A stretch of DNA of 64,000 nucleotides from JABWBD01 sp040768665 (GTDB lineage: Bacteria > Planctomycetota > Planctomycetia > Pirellulales > Thermoguttaceae), in assembly GCA_040768665.1 (NCBI GenBank), contig JAXGMN010000021.1:124001-188000 (forward strand), written 5' to 3'. Below are positions 17,080 to 25,241 of the stretch, piece after piece. The notes under the pieces are model-generated. The model saw only the letters and a program-made list of their open reading frames with translations, was not told the origin of the DNA and did not search any database. Position numbers and translations under genes: made by a program. How positions within the stretch are numbered: position 1 is the stretch's first letter; the number at the start of each line of letters is the position of its first letter.

Positions 17080-17820
17080 ATGACCGATCCACAGCCCGCG
17101 AAAACCATCGAAGAGGTGGCGGACTTCTACCGCATCCTCTTCGAACGAGTAAAAGCCAAGCCCCAGAATGAGGTCCGCGATGACCTGCCGCTCTGTTGCG
17201 ACGGCGATGTCGTCCGCCTCCTTCCTGCCACTTCGCTCGCCATCCAGTCGATCGTTCCCCGGAGTTCCCACATGCACCAGCAGCTCCACGAGGCCGTGCA
17301 CGAACTTCGCTGCTCGTTCCCCGAGCTTTGCCGCGCGACGTTTTGGCAACCGGCCGGCACGTATCACTTGAACGTCGTGATTCTCGACCGGCTGCGGCGA
17401 GGGGAAAGGGACCTCGAGCGCCACAAGCAGATCGTCAGCCGGTTCAAGCCGGAGCTCGATTGGCTCGAAAGTCAACGCGCATACACCGTCGACTTCCGGG
17501 GCATCATCATTGCACCGGACGGCACGGTCATGGCAAAAGGGCTCCACCGGTGCTCCACGCCGTGGGGCATCCGCCGCCGCTTCCAGGACACCGGCCTTTG
17601 CGACCAGCAGCCGGGATTGCACGTCACTCTGGGAAGGATTCTGCACGCACTGCGTCCGGAGCGATGGAAGGCCCTGCTCCACGACGTCGAAACCCGTTTC
17701 GCGGAGGTCGACTTCGATCAGCACACCGTCTCCGCGCCCATTTTGGTCAGCGAGCGGAGAGGGTTTCTGCATTCACCGGAGTGCTACACGGTGCTGCGCC
17801 GGTTCATCCTGGGCGACTGA
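17080..17820 (+). CDS. 2H phosphoesterase superfamily protein
   Basis: 246 residues from the ATG at 17080, with GGAG upstream. Two H-x-N/T-hydrophobic motifs, YHLNVV (His96) and GLHVTLGRIL (His181), lie 85 residues apart, and the strand between them (YTVDFRGIIIAPDGTVMAKG) is typical of the 2H fold. 2H enzymes open 2',3'-cyclic phosphates or cut 2'-5' and 3'-5' linkages; the phage anti-CBASS protein Acb1 has this fold. The first histidine motif has asparagine instead of threonine. It lies 88 bases after the glycosyltransferase on the same strand, so this operon carries two different 2H domains. Confidence 0.65.
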   Translation: MTDPQPAKTIEEVADFYRILFERVKAKPQNEVRDDLPLCCDGDVVRLLPATSLAIQSIVPRSSHMHQQLHEAVHELRCSFPELCRATFWQPAGTYHLNVVILDRLRRGERDLERHKQIVSRFKPELDWLESQRAYTVDFRGIIIAPDGTVMAKGLHRCSTPWGIRRRFQDTGLCDQQPGLHVTLGRILHALRPERWKALLHDVETRFAEVDFDQHTVSAPILVSERRGFLHSPECYTVLRRFILGD

Positions 17821-18090
17821 ACGCCTTGACTTTCCTGATACCTTCGCAGCGGACATTTTGCCGGAGCTTTGCGCGCCAACTTGTCTCGCTTCCACGACGA
17901 GTGTGCCGCCGGACGCCTCTGCAATCTGCCTGACCTGCTCGCATGGAGGGTGCGAAGAACATCGGCATACCACTTGCTCAAGGTGACTGCGCGCGACCTG
18001 CACGCTGTCCACGGGGACCGCGCGGACACCGTCCGTAGCGACGACCGCCGGTGCAGAGTCGTGGTGTCAACAGTAGCAAAGGAGATAGCG

Positions 18091-19191
18091 ATGCGCGTGA
18101 TGTTTGCTTTTCTCAGCACGGCTGCCCTGCTCTCGGCCGTAGCGCCGGCTGAGGCCCAAGTGTTGCGGCGCCCGGGAGTCCTGGCGCCTCCGGCTGCTCA
18201 GCCGGCGCCTCCTCCCGCGACCGCTCAGCCGGCGCACCCGGTTCCGGGCCACATGCCCGGCAACGTTCCGCGAGTGCAACAGGACGCTGCCGCGGCAGAA
18301 CGCCGCACGGAAACCTCCGCACAGACGGAAGGGGTTTCTGCTCAAGCGGGCACGGTCCGTGGGCAGTTCCAGGCTCACGGCCATATGTTCCGCGGCAGCA
18401 CACTGGTCGGAATGACGATCTGGGGCGGGGAGAACAGGCAAGTGGGCGTAGTGAAGGACATACTCTTCGACCCCGCCGGCCGTTGTATCCAGCACGTGGT
18501 CCTCGCTTCGCCGGTGATCGGAGAACACTGGGTTGTTGTTCCTTTCGACGTGTTTCATCTCCGCTTCAGTGCTGAGCAGCAGACTCAGCACCTGGTGCTG
18601 AACATGCCAATCGACCGATTGCGTCATGCGCCGCAGATTGAGGTTAACCGCTGGGAGAAGATCAACGACCCGCAGTTCCTCGCGCAGGTGCAGCAGTTCT
18701 CGCAGAGGATCGAACGCACGGCCGCCCGTCCCACCGGGGAAGACTCACTGGAGTTGAACGGCCGGTCTCAGCAAAGCACACGTCTGCAGACCGAGCAGCA
18801 GCGAACCGATCTGCAAGGTGAAAGCCGCATGGAAACGCCGAGGCTCGGCGAGCAGCCCAACGCCGAATCGCAGCAATTGCAGGCCCCCCGCGATTCGGAA
18901 CCAGGTGCCGCGGCGCGCGGTGACGCCGCCGAGCGTCCGGGTGAAATGCGAAACCAACAGCGACAATCCGATGCCTCGCAGAATACCCCGTCGGCTCCGG
19001 GTCAGCAAGACCAGGGCCAGCGGTCGCGCGCGCAGTCCGAAAACGCTTCGGATCGTGAGCTGCCGCAGACCGATTCGCCAGAAATCGGGGAGTCGGAGCA
19101 GAGCCGACAGCCGCAGACGGGGCAACCTCAGAACAACGGGGCGCCATCTGGGGGCACCTCGTCCGAAGGATCGCAACGCTCGACCCGCTGA
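18091..19191 (+). CDS. Secreted PRC-barrel domain protein with Gln/Pro-rich tail
   Basis: 366 residues from the ATG at 18091 with AAGGAGA; the frame is open upstream to 17869 without features. A signal peptide covers residues 1-23 (ending AEAQ). A proline- and alanine-rich linker leads to a PRC-barrel-like domain near residues 95-175: RGSTLVGMTIW, VGVVKDILFDPAGRCIQHVV and HWVVVPFDVFHL. The C-terminal 160 residues are low complexity, rich in Q, S, E and R. PRC-barrel proteins of this sort are often envelope or stress-linked with no known reaction. The function is unknown. Confidence 0.7.
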   Translation: MRVMFAFLSTAALLSAVAPAEAQVLRRPGVLAPPAAQPAPPPATAQPAHPVPGHMPGNVPRVQQDAAAAERRTETSAQTEGVSAQAGTVRGQFQAHGHMFRGSTLVGMTIWGGENRQVGVVKDILFDPAGRCIQHVVLASPVIGEHWVVVPFDVFHLRFSAEQQTQHLVLNMPIDRLRHAPQIEVNRWEKINDPQFLAQVQQFSQRIERTAARPTGEDSLELNGRSQQSTRLQTEQQRTDLQGESRMETPRLGEQPNAESQQLQAPRDSEPGAAARGDAAERPGEMRNQQRQSDASQNTPSAPGQQDQGQRSRAQSENASDRELPQTDSPEIGESEQSRQPQTGQPQNNGAPSGGTSSEGSQRSTR

Positions 19192-19591
19192 ACCGTGGAC
19201 TTTGTTCCAGAAATGCAACCGGCAGCGGGCGTGATTTCGTTGCGGACATGAGCGTCTGTGGGGCCGCGCTGGATCGGACCTCCGGCAGGATCCGAACAGC
19301 AGCGGCCCCTTCTGCATTCGCCGGTCCTTGCCCCCGACAGGACACTACCCATGCCCATCGAGATCCGCAAACGTCCTCGCGACCAAGCAAACGTTTGATG
19401 GCCGCCGCAGCTCTTCAGACGAGTCGAAGACGGCACTGGATTTGCTGGATTCAGACAACAACGGGCTGTGTTGCCGACGGGTCCCTCTGAGCCGGTTGAT
19501 CTTCCCGTGAGCGGCTATCCGCATGGGGCCCGCGTGGGGCAAGGATGGTCGGATAGATGAGAACTTTCGCGAGGAATCGAGGAGCCTAAGC
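19192..19591. other. Intergenic region without recognisable gene
   Basis: 400 bases between the PRC-barrel gene and the PDZ protein gene. Only short open frames without ribosome binding sites were seen. One reading gives LDLLDSDNNGLC, which resembles an EF-hand loop, but the frame has no start and is short. Confidence 0.4.
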
Positions 19592-20218
19592 ATGAAACGA
19601 GTACGAATAATCCGTTGTCGCGGGCGCAGGTGGTTGTCATCCGCTCTCGCATGGCTAGCCTTGGGGCTCTACTGCATTGCGGGCGGCGCTCATGGTCTGT
19701 ACGCCCAAGGCGGTGGCGGTGGAGGCGCGGGCGGAGGCGGAGGCGCGGGCGGAGGTGGAGCCGCGGGAAGCGGAAGCACTGGAGGCGGGGCCACAGGGAG
19801 TGGAGCAGTTGGAGGTGCAGCGGCTGACCCCGGAGGCACGGGAACGGCGGCAGGGACTGCGGCAAATCCTTCTGGTGTCGGCGCCGCAGTAGGAACGAGA
19901 ACGGGCGTGGGCAGTGGTGTGAGCGACAGCACGGGTGTCGGTAGCGCCGTAGGGGCGAGAACGGGCGTGGGCAGTGGTGTGAGCGACAACACGGGTGTCG
20001 GCAGCGCGGTGGGCACTGCGCCGAATCTGGGCGTGCTGCTGCCACCGGTGTGCCGGGTACGGCTACCGGAACAGCAGTCAATGCAGGGCCGACTTCCAAT
20101 GGTGCTTCGGGTGCCGGCTCCGCTGCCAGTTCGATGCCGGGTGTCGGAAGCAGGCAGGGTACGCTGGGCAGCGGAGTCGTCGCACCTGGACAGATCCCGG
20201 CCGGTAGTGCCGCTTTGA
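19592..20218 (+). CDS. Gly-rich secreted N-terminal part of a frameshifted PDZ protein
   Basis: From the ATG at 19592, with GAGGAATCGAGGAG upstream. Residues 1-39 form a signal peptide (basic start, hydrophobic run ending HGLYAQ). A glycine/alanine/serine/threonine-rich linker follows, including two nearly identical 20-residue units GxRTGVGSGVSDxTGVGSAV. After about position 20030 the frame loses this composition, reads into Arg/Val-rich residues and stops at 20218. The same composition continues in the frame one base back, which leads into three PDZ domains. The two frames are therefore most likely one gene split by a lost base, or an assembly error; a programmed -1 shift is less likely, as no slippery heptamer is evident. 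Confidence 0.6.
   Translation: MKRVRIIRCRGRRWLSSALAWLALGLYCIAGGAHGLYAQGGGGGGAGGGGGAGGGGAAGSGSTGGGATGSGAVGGAAADPGGTGTAAGTAANPSGVGAAVGTRTGVGSGVSDSTGVGSAVGARTGVGSGVSDNTGVGSAVGTAPNLGVLLPPVCRVRLPEQQSMQGRLPMVLRVPAPLPVRCRVSEAGRVRWAAESSHLDRSRPVVPL
19891..20010 (+). repeat. Two 60-bp tandem repeats in the linker of the PDZ protein gene
   Basis: Units at 19891-19950 and 19951-20010 differ at a handful of bases and encode 20 residues each. They lie 20-40 bases before the inferred frameshift; repeat slippage or misassembly here is a likely cause of the broken frame. Confidence 0.8.
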
Positions 20219-21240
20219 TGCAACAGCCGGTCAACGCTCCCGGCCGCCTCACCGGCAACCTGGGAACGACCTTGGGGCTGAGGATCGGGGCGTTGGCAGA
20301 GGGAATACCGGGACTTCCAATATCCAATGTCGTGCCGGGCAGCCTGGTCGCCGATGTGGGGCTACAGGCAGGGGACCGGATTCTGGCTGTCGGCGGACAG
20401 GTTGTCCAGTCGGTTGACGACTGGCAGGCAGCGATTCTGGAGAGGGCGGGGGCCGGTCAACCGGTGCCGGTGCGGATTCAGCGAGGCGAAGCTGCCCAAG
20501 AGATCGTGCTGCCTGCCGACCGCCTGCAAGAACAACTCGCCGGATGGCAGAACGTCTCCATCGGGATTCCCAACGGAGGCGCCCTCGGCCTGAGCCTCGA
20601 CCGGGCTGCTTTTCCCCAGGCGATTGTGAGCGAAGTCGCTCCCAGGGGACCGGCAGAGGTGGCGGGGATCCAGGTTGGCGACCAGATTGTCGCGCTGAAT
20701 GGGATTGCGCTGGAGTCGGCGGAACAGTTGCTGCTGGCGGTCTCGCGAGCCCGCGTGGGCGACCAGTTCCTGGTCAACTACCGGCGCAGCGACAACCAGT
20801 TCCAGGCGGCGATGCCGCTCGTGAGGTACGAGTCGATCGCGGGCCAGGGAGGTTCGCCGCAGGATCGGGGAGCGGCATTGGGGATTCGGGTGGTGCAGAA
20901 CGCGCAAGGGCGAATAGTGGTTAGCGCGATCGAGGTGCACAGCCCGGCTGCAATAGCCGGGATCCGGGTGGGCGACGAAATCGTGGCGGTGCAGGGAACG
21001 CCGGTGGCAACACCGGCACACCTGGCGGCATTCATCGATCGGATGCCCGTTGGCCAAAACGTGGATCTGGTGGTTCGCCGCGGCCAGGAGGAGTTCCGCG
21101 CCAGTCCGAGGTCCGTTGCGCACGCCGAGCTTTTCGGCACGACGCCGGCGGAAGGCAGCGCTACGGAGCGGCAGGTGATGCGGCAACCCGTCGAGGACAC
21201 CGGCGGTGAACCGAGCGACCAGGAGAGCCAACCCGAGTAG
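20050..21240 (+). CDS. Three-PDZ-domain C-terminal part of the frameshifted PDZ protein
   Basis: 396 residues if read from the GTG at 20050, but no ribosome binding site precedes it; it is more likely the continuation of the secreted protein starting at 19592. Three PDZ domains are visible: LGLRIGALAEG to ILAVGGQVVQ (about residues 75-160), LGLSLDRAAFP to IVALNGIALE (about 175-260) and LGIRVVQNAQG to IVAVQGTPVA (about 275-360). No trypsin-like domain precedes them, so this is not an HtrA protease. PDZ domains bind C-terminal peptides. An exported scaffold is the best guess. Confidence 0.7.
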   Translation: MPGTATGTAVNAGPTSNGASGAGSAASSMPGVGSRQGTLGSGVVAPGQIPAGSAALMQQPVNAPGRLTGNLGTTLGLRIGALAEGIPGLPISNVVPGSLVADVGLQAGDRILAVGGQVVQSVDDWQAAILERAGAGQPVPVRIQRGEAAQEIVLPADRLQEQLAGWQNVSIGIPNGGALGLSLDRAAFPQAIVSEVAPRGPAEVAGIQVGDQIVALNGIALESAEQLLLAVSRARVGDQFLVNYRRSDNQFQAAMPLVRYESIAGQGGSPQDRGAALGIRVVQNAQGRIVVSAIEVHSPAAIAGIRVGDEIVAVQGTPVATPAHLAAFIDRMPVGQNVDLVVRRGQEEFRASPRSVAHAELFGTTPAEGSATERQVMRQPVEDTGGEPSDQESQPE

Positions 21241-21633
21241 ATTTCGTCGGCCGCGCAAGCCCTCAGCCCACATGCACGTGCGTCGACAATCCACGAAAGA
21301 AACCCGAAGATCGCTCGGCAAGGATCGTAGCCGAAGTCGTGAGACTTCGGAGTCCCCGCAAAACACCCGAATTCTCACGAATTCGGCTGCCACGCACCTG
21401 CAGGTACGGCGGCGACAGAGGCCCGGCGATCTCGGCCTGGTTGGATCGGCCCCACGATATCTGCGTGGGGATCGACGGGACCGTTTCCATCGGCGACACC
21501 AATCATTATCGCGTCCGCCGCGTGCGGTTTGCGCAGGGCGAGCGGAAGGTCAAGGGGCAGGGGACATTGCCGGTGGCGACGCGGCGTCCGGCGGGAATTC
21601 CGCTGGGCGGATTGAGAATGGCGGAGAGCCGCG
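21241..21633. other. Intergenic region with two hairpins and an NHL-repeat remnant
   Basis: No complete gene is seen. Two adjacent perfect 8-bp hairpins lie at 21331-21350 (CCGAAGTC/GACTTCGG) and 21367-21386 (CCGAATTC/GAATTCGG), the sort of small palindromes that are scattered in Pirellulales. Positions about 21440-21520 on the plus strand read ICVGIDGTVSIGDTNHYRVR, a good NHL-repeat blade with no start or continuation, so a gene remnant. A 74-bp dispersed repeat begins at 21564. Confidence 0.55.
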
Positions 21634-21637
21634 TTGA
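21564..21637 (+). repeat. Dispersed 74-bp repeat, copy A (upstream of parDE)
   Basis: It matches 24313-24386 at 67 of 74 bases with no gaps. The first 29 bases are identical. Its last four bases (TTGA) form part of the -35 box of the parDE promoter. Confidence 0.85.
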
Positions 21638-21662
21638 TTGGAGCGAACGATGGTCTTATAAT
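21634..21662 (+). promoter_or_regulatory. Promoter of the parDE operon
   Basis: TTGATT at 21634-21639, a 17-base spacer and a perfect TATAAT at 21657-21662, 57 bases before the parD start. The -35 box overlaps the end of the 74-bp repeat. Confidence 0.6.
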
Positions 21663-21718
21663 TGAAGACACAGCGGCCGCGAAGTCGATTCGCGCTCGGG
21701 TATCGAGGGAACCATACG

Positions 21719-21967
21719 ATGGCAATTGTAGAACTGAACCTGTCGGAAGAATTGCAGCAGTTTGTCAACGGCCAGGTCGAAGCCGGTGAATTCGACGGAC
21801 CAGCCGGGTATATCGAGGCATTGATTGAGCGCGCCAAGAAGGGGAAAGAGAAGCTCGAGACGCTGTTGATCGAAGGGCTTGAAAGTGGCGACATTATTCC
21901 GCTAGACAGCGAGGAGTGGACCCGAATCCGACGCGACGTACAGCAGCGATTGTCCAATGCCCGGTAA
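21719..21967 (+). CDS. parD: ParD-type antitoxin
   Basis: 82 residues from the ATG at 21719 (the frame is open upstream to 21662). The N-terminal half (IVELNLSEELQQFVNGQVEAGEF) is a ribbon-helix-helix DNA-binding segment of the ParD/CopG kind, and the C-terminal half, rich in Lys and Glu, wraps the toxin. The stop lies 11 bases inside the toxin gene. The antitoxin should neutralise ParE and repress its own promoter. Confidence 0.85.
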   Translation: MAIVELNLSEELQQFVNGQVEAGEFDGPAGYIEALIERAKKGKEKLETLLIEGLESGDIIPLDSEEWTRIRRDVQQRLSNAR

Positions 21968-22274
21968 GATCGGCATCCGTCCACGAGCGCGATTGGATAT
22001 CGTTGATTTGGCTGCGTACATTGCAAAGGATAACGCAGCAGCGGCCGAACGCTTCTTAGACGCATGCGAAGCAACGTTCGAATTCCTGGCCGGCTCACCG
22101 CAGATTGGCGAGGTCTATCCCACGAAGAACCGTCGTCTCTCCGGCCTGCGTATCTTCCCCGTGAGAGGATTCTCGAATCATCTGGCGTTCTATCTTGAAC
22201 GCTCCAACGGTATTGAGATCGTACGCGTGGTTCACGGCGCGCGAGATCTCGACGCTGCACTGCAAGATGAGTAG
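21957..22274 (+). CDS. parE: ParE/RelE superfamily toxin
   Basis: 105 residues, overlapping parD by 11 bases. The family pattern is clear: ARLDIVDLAAYIAKDN at the start, AAERFLDACEATFEFLAGSPQIGE in two parts in the middle, and a C-terminal RIFPVRGFSNHLAFYL followed by IEIVRVVHGARDLDAAL. ParE toxins inhibit DNA gyrase, while RelE relatives cut mRNA; the ARD ending is usual for the ParE side. The antitoxin partner supports the ParDE assignment. Confidence 0.85.
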   Translation: MPGKIGIRPRARLDIVDLAAYIAKDNAAAAERFLDACEATFEFLAGSPQIGEVYPTKNRRLSGLRIFPVRGFSNHLAFYLERSNGIEIVRVVHGARDLDAALQDE

Positions 22275-22346
22275 GGGCTGCTCGGAAGCAGCCGGGCTGA
22301 TGGGAGAGGATCAGCCGCCGGTCGCCTGACCGGACCGCAGCGCGAT

Positions 22347-25097
22347 TCAAGTCCGCTCATGCCACGCCGTAATTGCGGCGATGCAGGCCTGGCGGTCTGC
22401 TATCCAGGCCCGATATGGTAGCGGCATCAGGGGCAGGCCGGCTCGCCTGAGTGTGCGGTATCGCTCTAAATCGACCGCGCCGGCGAAAGGTCCGGGACAA
22501 CCGACCACGTCGATCCCCAACGTGCGGCCGTCCCGCTCGACGACGAGGTCGATCTTCCGCCCCGCCACGCAGTAGGCCGGGAAGGTGCGAAACCCGGCGG
22601 ATTCGAGCTCTTCGCAGATCTCGCTGAAGAGGGCATCCGAGGCCGCATTGTGGACATGGTCGGAGTTCGCGGGGCAACAGGCGATTTGCTCGAGATAGCG
22701 GCGAAGGAGCGTTCCCGCCTTGACCTCGTCCGGTCGAATAGAACAGAAGACGTATTGCTCATTTCTCGCCCGCGTGACGGAGACGTTGAAAACGTTGGGA
22801 TTATTGAGAAAGAGAAACGTCGCGGGATGGCTTTGCGAATCGACCACGAGCGAGAGATACATCACGTCGCGCTCTTCGCCTTGAAAACTGTGCGCGGTGC
22901 CGACGAGGACGTCGTGCTTTTCGAGGGTCTCGACGGAAAGGCTCGCTTCCAGCTTCCGGGAGATGCAGTCCACCTGGTCCCGGAAGGGAGAGAGGATTCC
23001 GAGCGAGTGGCACACGGCGGCGGGCAGCGAGGCTTCCGTCTCGACGCGCCGGACGACTTCTTCGACCAGGGCCTCGGCTTCGGCCTTGTTTACACTTCCC
23101 GCCTTGCATCCGTGCGGAACCCGTCTCAGTGCCACGCACTTGCGGTCGGCGGTTTCGGGCCGCTCGGTCATCACCTTCAGCGAGCCGGCGTAGAACTCGC
23201 GATTGCTGAAGGCGATGATCTCGGGCATGCTTCGGAAATGTTCGTCGAGAAAGTGCACCTGCTGCTGAGAATGGATCGTCTCGCTCAGCAGGTCGAGAAT
23301 GCTCTTTTCGCGGTAATCGAGAACCGACTGCTGCTCCGAGTCGAGTCCGGCAGCCTCGGCGATCGACTGCTGACGGCCGCGGGCGAGGAACGACACGTGG
23401 CGAAGCTGGTTAGGATCGCCGACCACGACCGCCCGTTTCGCCCGCTGCAACGCGGGCAGGCAACTGGCGATGTCGCATTGGGTCGCTTCGTCGAGGATCA
23501 CCAGGTCGAACAGCTCACACTCGAGCGGCAGCACTTCGGAGACATGGGCCAGGTTGACCAGCCAAACGGGAAACGTGCCGAGGAGAACGTCGAGGCGGAT
23601 TTCGGAAAAGAGCTTCTGCTGTTTCGCGTCGCTGCGGGCGCGGATCGCTTGAAGGAATCGGGTCAGGTCGCGGCGATGGCGGTCGAGCATCCGTGCAAGG
23701 CGGCGGGCCAGTGTTGCGCGGACCAGCCGCTCCGCGGCGGCGACACGCCCGCAGATCGCGTCCTCATAGGCTCGCGCGGTTTGCCAAAGCGGCAGGTCGC
23801 CGAGCCGCCAGCCGAGATACCTCAGCGCGAGTTTCCGTCGCAATCCGGGGATGAGCCCACCGCCAACTGCCGCCGCCGCTTCTTCGCCCCACTGCCGCTC
23901 CAAGGAACACTGCCGAGACATCGTCGCTTCGAGGCGAGAGACCGCGCGGCGGCAACCGGCGACCTCGCGTTTCAGCCTGCGGAAATCGCGGCCGGATAGA
24001 GGCTCGTTCCCATGGATCCCGTGAAGAATCTGGTCGAGAAACCGTCTGAGCTCGCGGACATACTGATGACGTCCGCCGCGGAGGATACAGGGAGACGGAC
24101 CGATCAACTGGGCGATCTTCTCCGCGACGACGTCGACGGCGTGATCCATCCGCGAGGCGATCAGCACCGACTCGCCGCGTGCAAGATGGTCGATCGCCAG
24201 CGCTGCGATCGTGTACGACTTGCCGGTCCCGGGCGGTCCAACGACCAGCGTCAGTGGTGCGGAGGCCGCCGAGCGGAGCACCAGCTCTTGAGAGCGGCTG
24301 AGCACCGCGGGAACATTGCCGGTGGCGACGCGGCGTCCGGCTGGAGGTCCGCTGGATGGATTGAAAATGGCGGAGAGCGGCGTTGAAAGGGAGCGGCCGT
24401 CGGCCAGCGCCGCCAACTCATACAGAACGCCACGGGTATCCGGCGAATTGGGAACCAGCGCGACGGCGGCCGCCGAGAGGCCATGAAGGCATCTTCGGTC
24501 GCCCGATTCGGAGTCCCGCATCGCCTGGCGAACCTGTCTCTCGGAGACAAGCTGAGGATATGCGGAGAGACCGAAGGCGTCCAAGCCGGGGACGACGTCC
24601 ATCAGCAACGCGATCAGCGCGTGCAGATCCTCGCGGCGAAGCGGCGCCTGCGGCATCTGGCTCAACAGCTCGTCGGCTGAAGCGCTCTCCTGATCGATGA
24701 GGGCCGCGAGCACAGGGGCGTTGAATCGCTGCTGCGAGCGGTCGATGGTCAGATACGCCGCCGAACCGTCGTCCTGGATGGCGGCCGGATAGAACAGAAC
24801 CGGGGCACAGAGGCGGCGGGGCAAGCGGGTGGAACCGCCGGGACTGCCTGCCACCGGAAAAAGACAATAGACGAGCGACTTGTCCTTTCGATACAGCGCG
24901 GCCTCTTTCGCGGCGGCCAGAGCGGGCACGCGGTCGATCGGCACGCGGTCAAGCACGCCGCGAGCCAGGTCTTCGGTGCCGGATAGAAAAGTGACGTGGC
25001 GATGCTTCTTGTCGAAGAGATTGGGGATGCCCGTCTCACGGTTGTCGGCCTCGTAGCATTCGCCGAGATACCGAATGGCCGCCAGGATGTCGGACAT
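22347..25097 (-). CDS. Superfamily 1 DNA/RNA helicase with C-terminal nuclease-like domain
   Basis: 916 residues. The helicase core (about 265-815) has VVGPPGTGKSYT (residues 286-297, Walker A), DLVILDEATQ (531-540, Walker B), GDPNQLRHV (560-568) and, near the end, VGTAHSFQGEERDVM and NVSVTRARNEQYVF (motifs V and VI of UPF1/AAA_11-AAA_12 helicases). Residues about 820-916 (ALFSEICEELESAGF, KIDLVVERDGRTLGIDVVG) fit the Vsr/DUF559-like PD-(D/E)xK nuclease domain often fused to such helicases, with the final lysine not obvious. Residues 238-262 are encoded by a dispersed repeat. Helicase-nuclease fusions of this type occur in antiphage islands; the adjacent ParDE fits that setting. Confidence 0.8.
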   Translation of the reverse strand: MSDILAAIRYLGECYEADNRETGIPNLFDKKHRHVTFLSGTEDLARGVLDRVPIDRVPALAAAKEAALYRKDKSLVYCLFPVAGSPGGSTRLPRRLCAPVLFYPAAIQDDGSAAYLTIDRSQQRFNAPVLAALIDQESASADELLSQMPQAPLRREDLHALIALLMDVVPGLDAFGLSAYPQLVSERQVRQAMRDSESGDRRCLHGLSAAAVALVPNSPDTRGVLYELAALADGRSLSTPLSAIFNPSSGPPAGRRVATGNVPAVLSRSQELVLRSAASAPLTLVVGPPGTGKSYTIAALAIDHLARGESVLIASRMDHAVDVVAEKIAQLIGPSPCILRGGRHQYVRELRRFLDQILHGIHGNEPLSGRDFRRLKREVAGCRRAVSRLEATMSRQCSLERQWGEEAAAAVGGGLIPGLRRKLALRYLGWRLGDLPLWQTARAYEDAICGRVAAAERLVRATLARRLARMLDRHRRDLTRFLQAIRARSDAKQQKLFSEIRLDVLLGTFPVWLVNLAHVSEVLPLECELFDLVILDEATQCDIASCLPALQRAKRAVVVGDPNQLRHVSFLARGRQQSIAEAAGLDSEQQSVLDYREKSILDLLSETIHSQQQVHFLDEHFRSMPEIIAFSNREFYAGSLKVMTERPETADRKCVALRRVPHGCKAGSVNKAEAEALVEEVVRRVETEASLPAAVCHSLGILSPFRDQVDCISRKLEASLSVETLEKHDVLVGTAHSFQGEERDVMYLSLVVDSQSHPATFLFLNNPNVFNVSVTRARNEQYVFCSIRPDEVKAGTLLRRYLEQIACCPANSDHVHNAASDALFSEICEELESAGFRTFPAYCVAGRKIDLVVERDGRTLGIDVVGCPGPFAGAVDLERYRTLRRAGLPLMPLPYRAWIADRQACIAAITAWHERT
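24313..24386 (-). repeat. Dispersed 74-bp repeat, copy B, in frame inside the helicase gene
   Basis: Same sequence as copy A (21564-21637), 67 of 74 matches. In the helicase it encodes residues 238-262 (including IFNPSSGPPAGRRVATGNVP), just before the ATP-binding region. The reading frame is intact across it. Confidence 0.85.
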
Positions 25098-25241
25098 GGG
25101 ACTTTACTACGGAGGAGGCCAACGCTACAGATTCAACAAGGTTTGAAGTTTGCCGTTGGTGGTTTTCATCGACGGTGACCTTGACCGTGTTTGTCATTCC
25201 GCTCCTAACCTCGATCGGGGTGAAACCACCGTCAAACTATT

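Noticed and set aside
19891..20010. 60-bp repeats considered as a CRISPR array
   Set aside because: The units are directly adjacent without spacers and code for a regular 20-residue linker repeat.
20050..21240. HtrA/DegP-type protease
   Set aside because: Three PDZ domains are present but no trypsin-like domain or catalytic triad is found in either frame.
22650..23999. Plus-strand open frame of 449 codons opposite the helicase
   Set aside because: The helicase motifs on the minus strand are clear, and the plus frame has no start signal.
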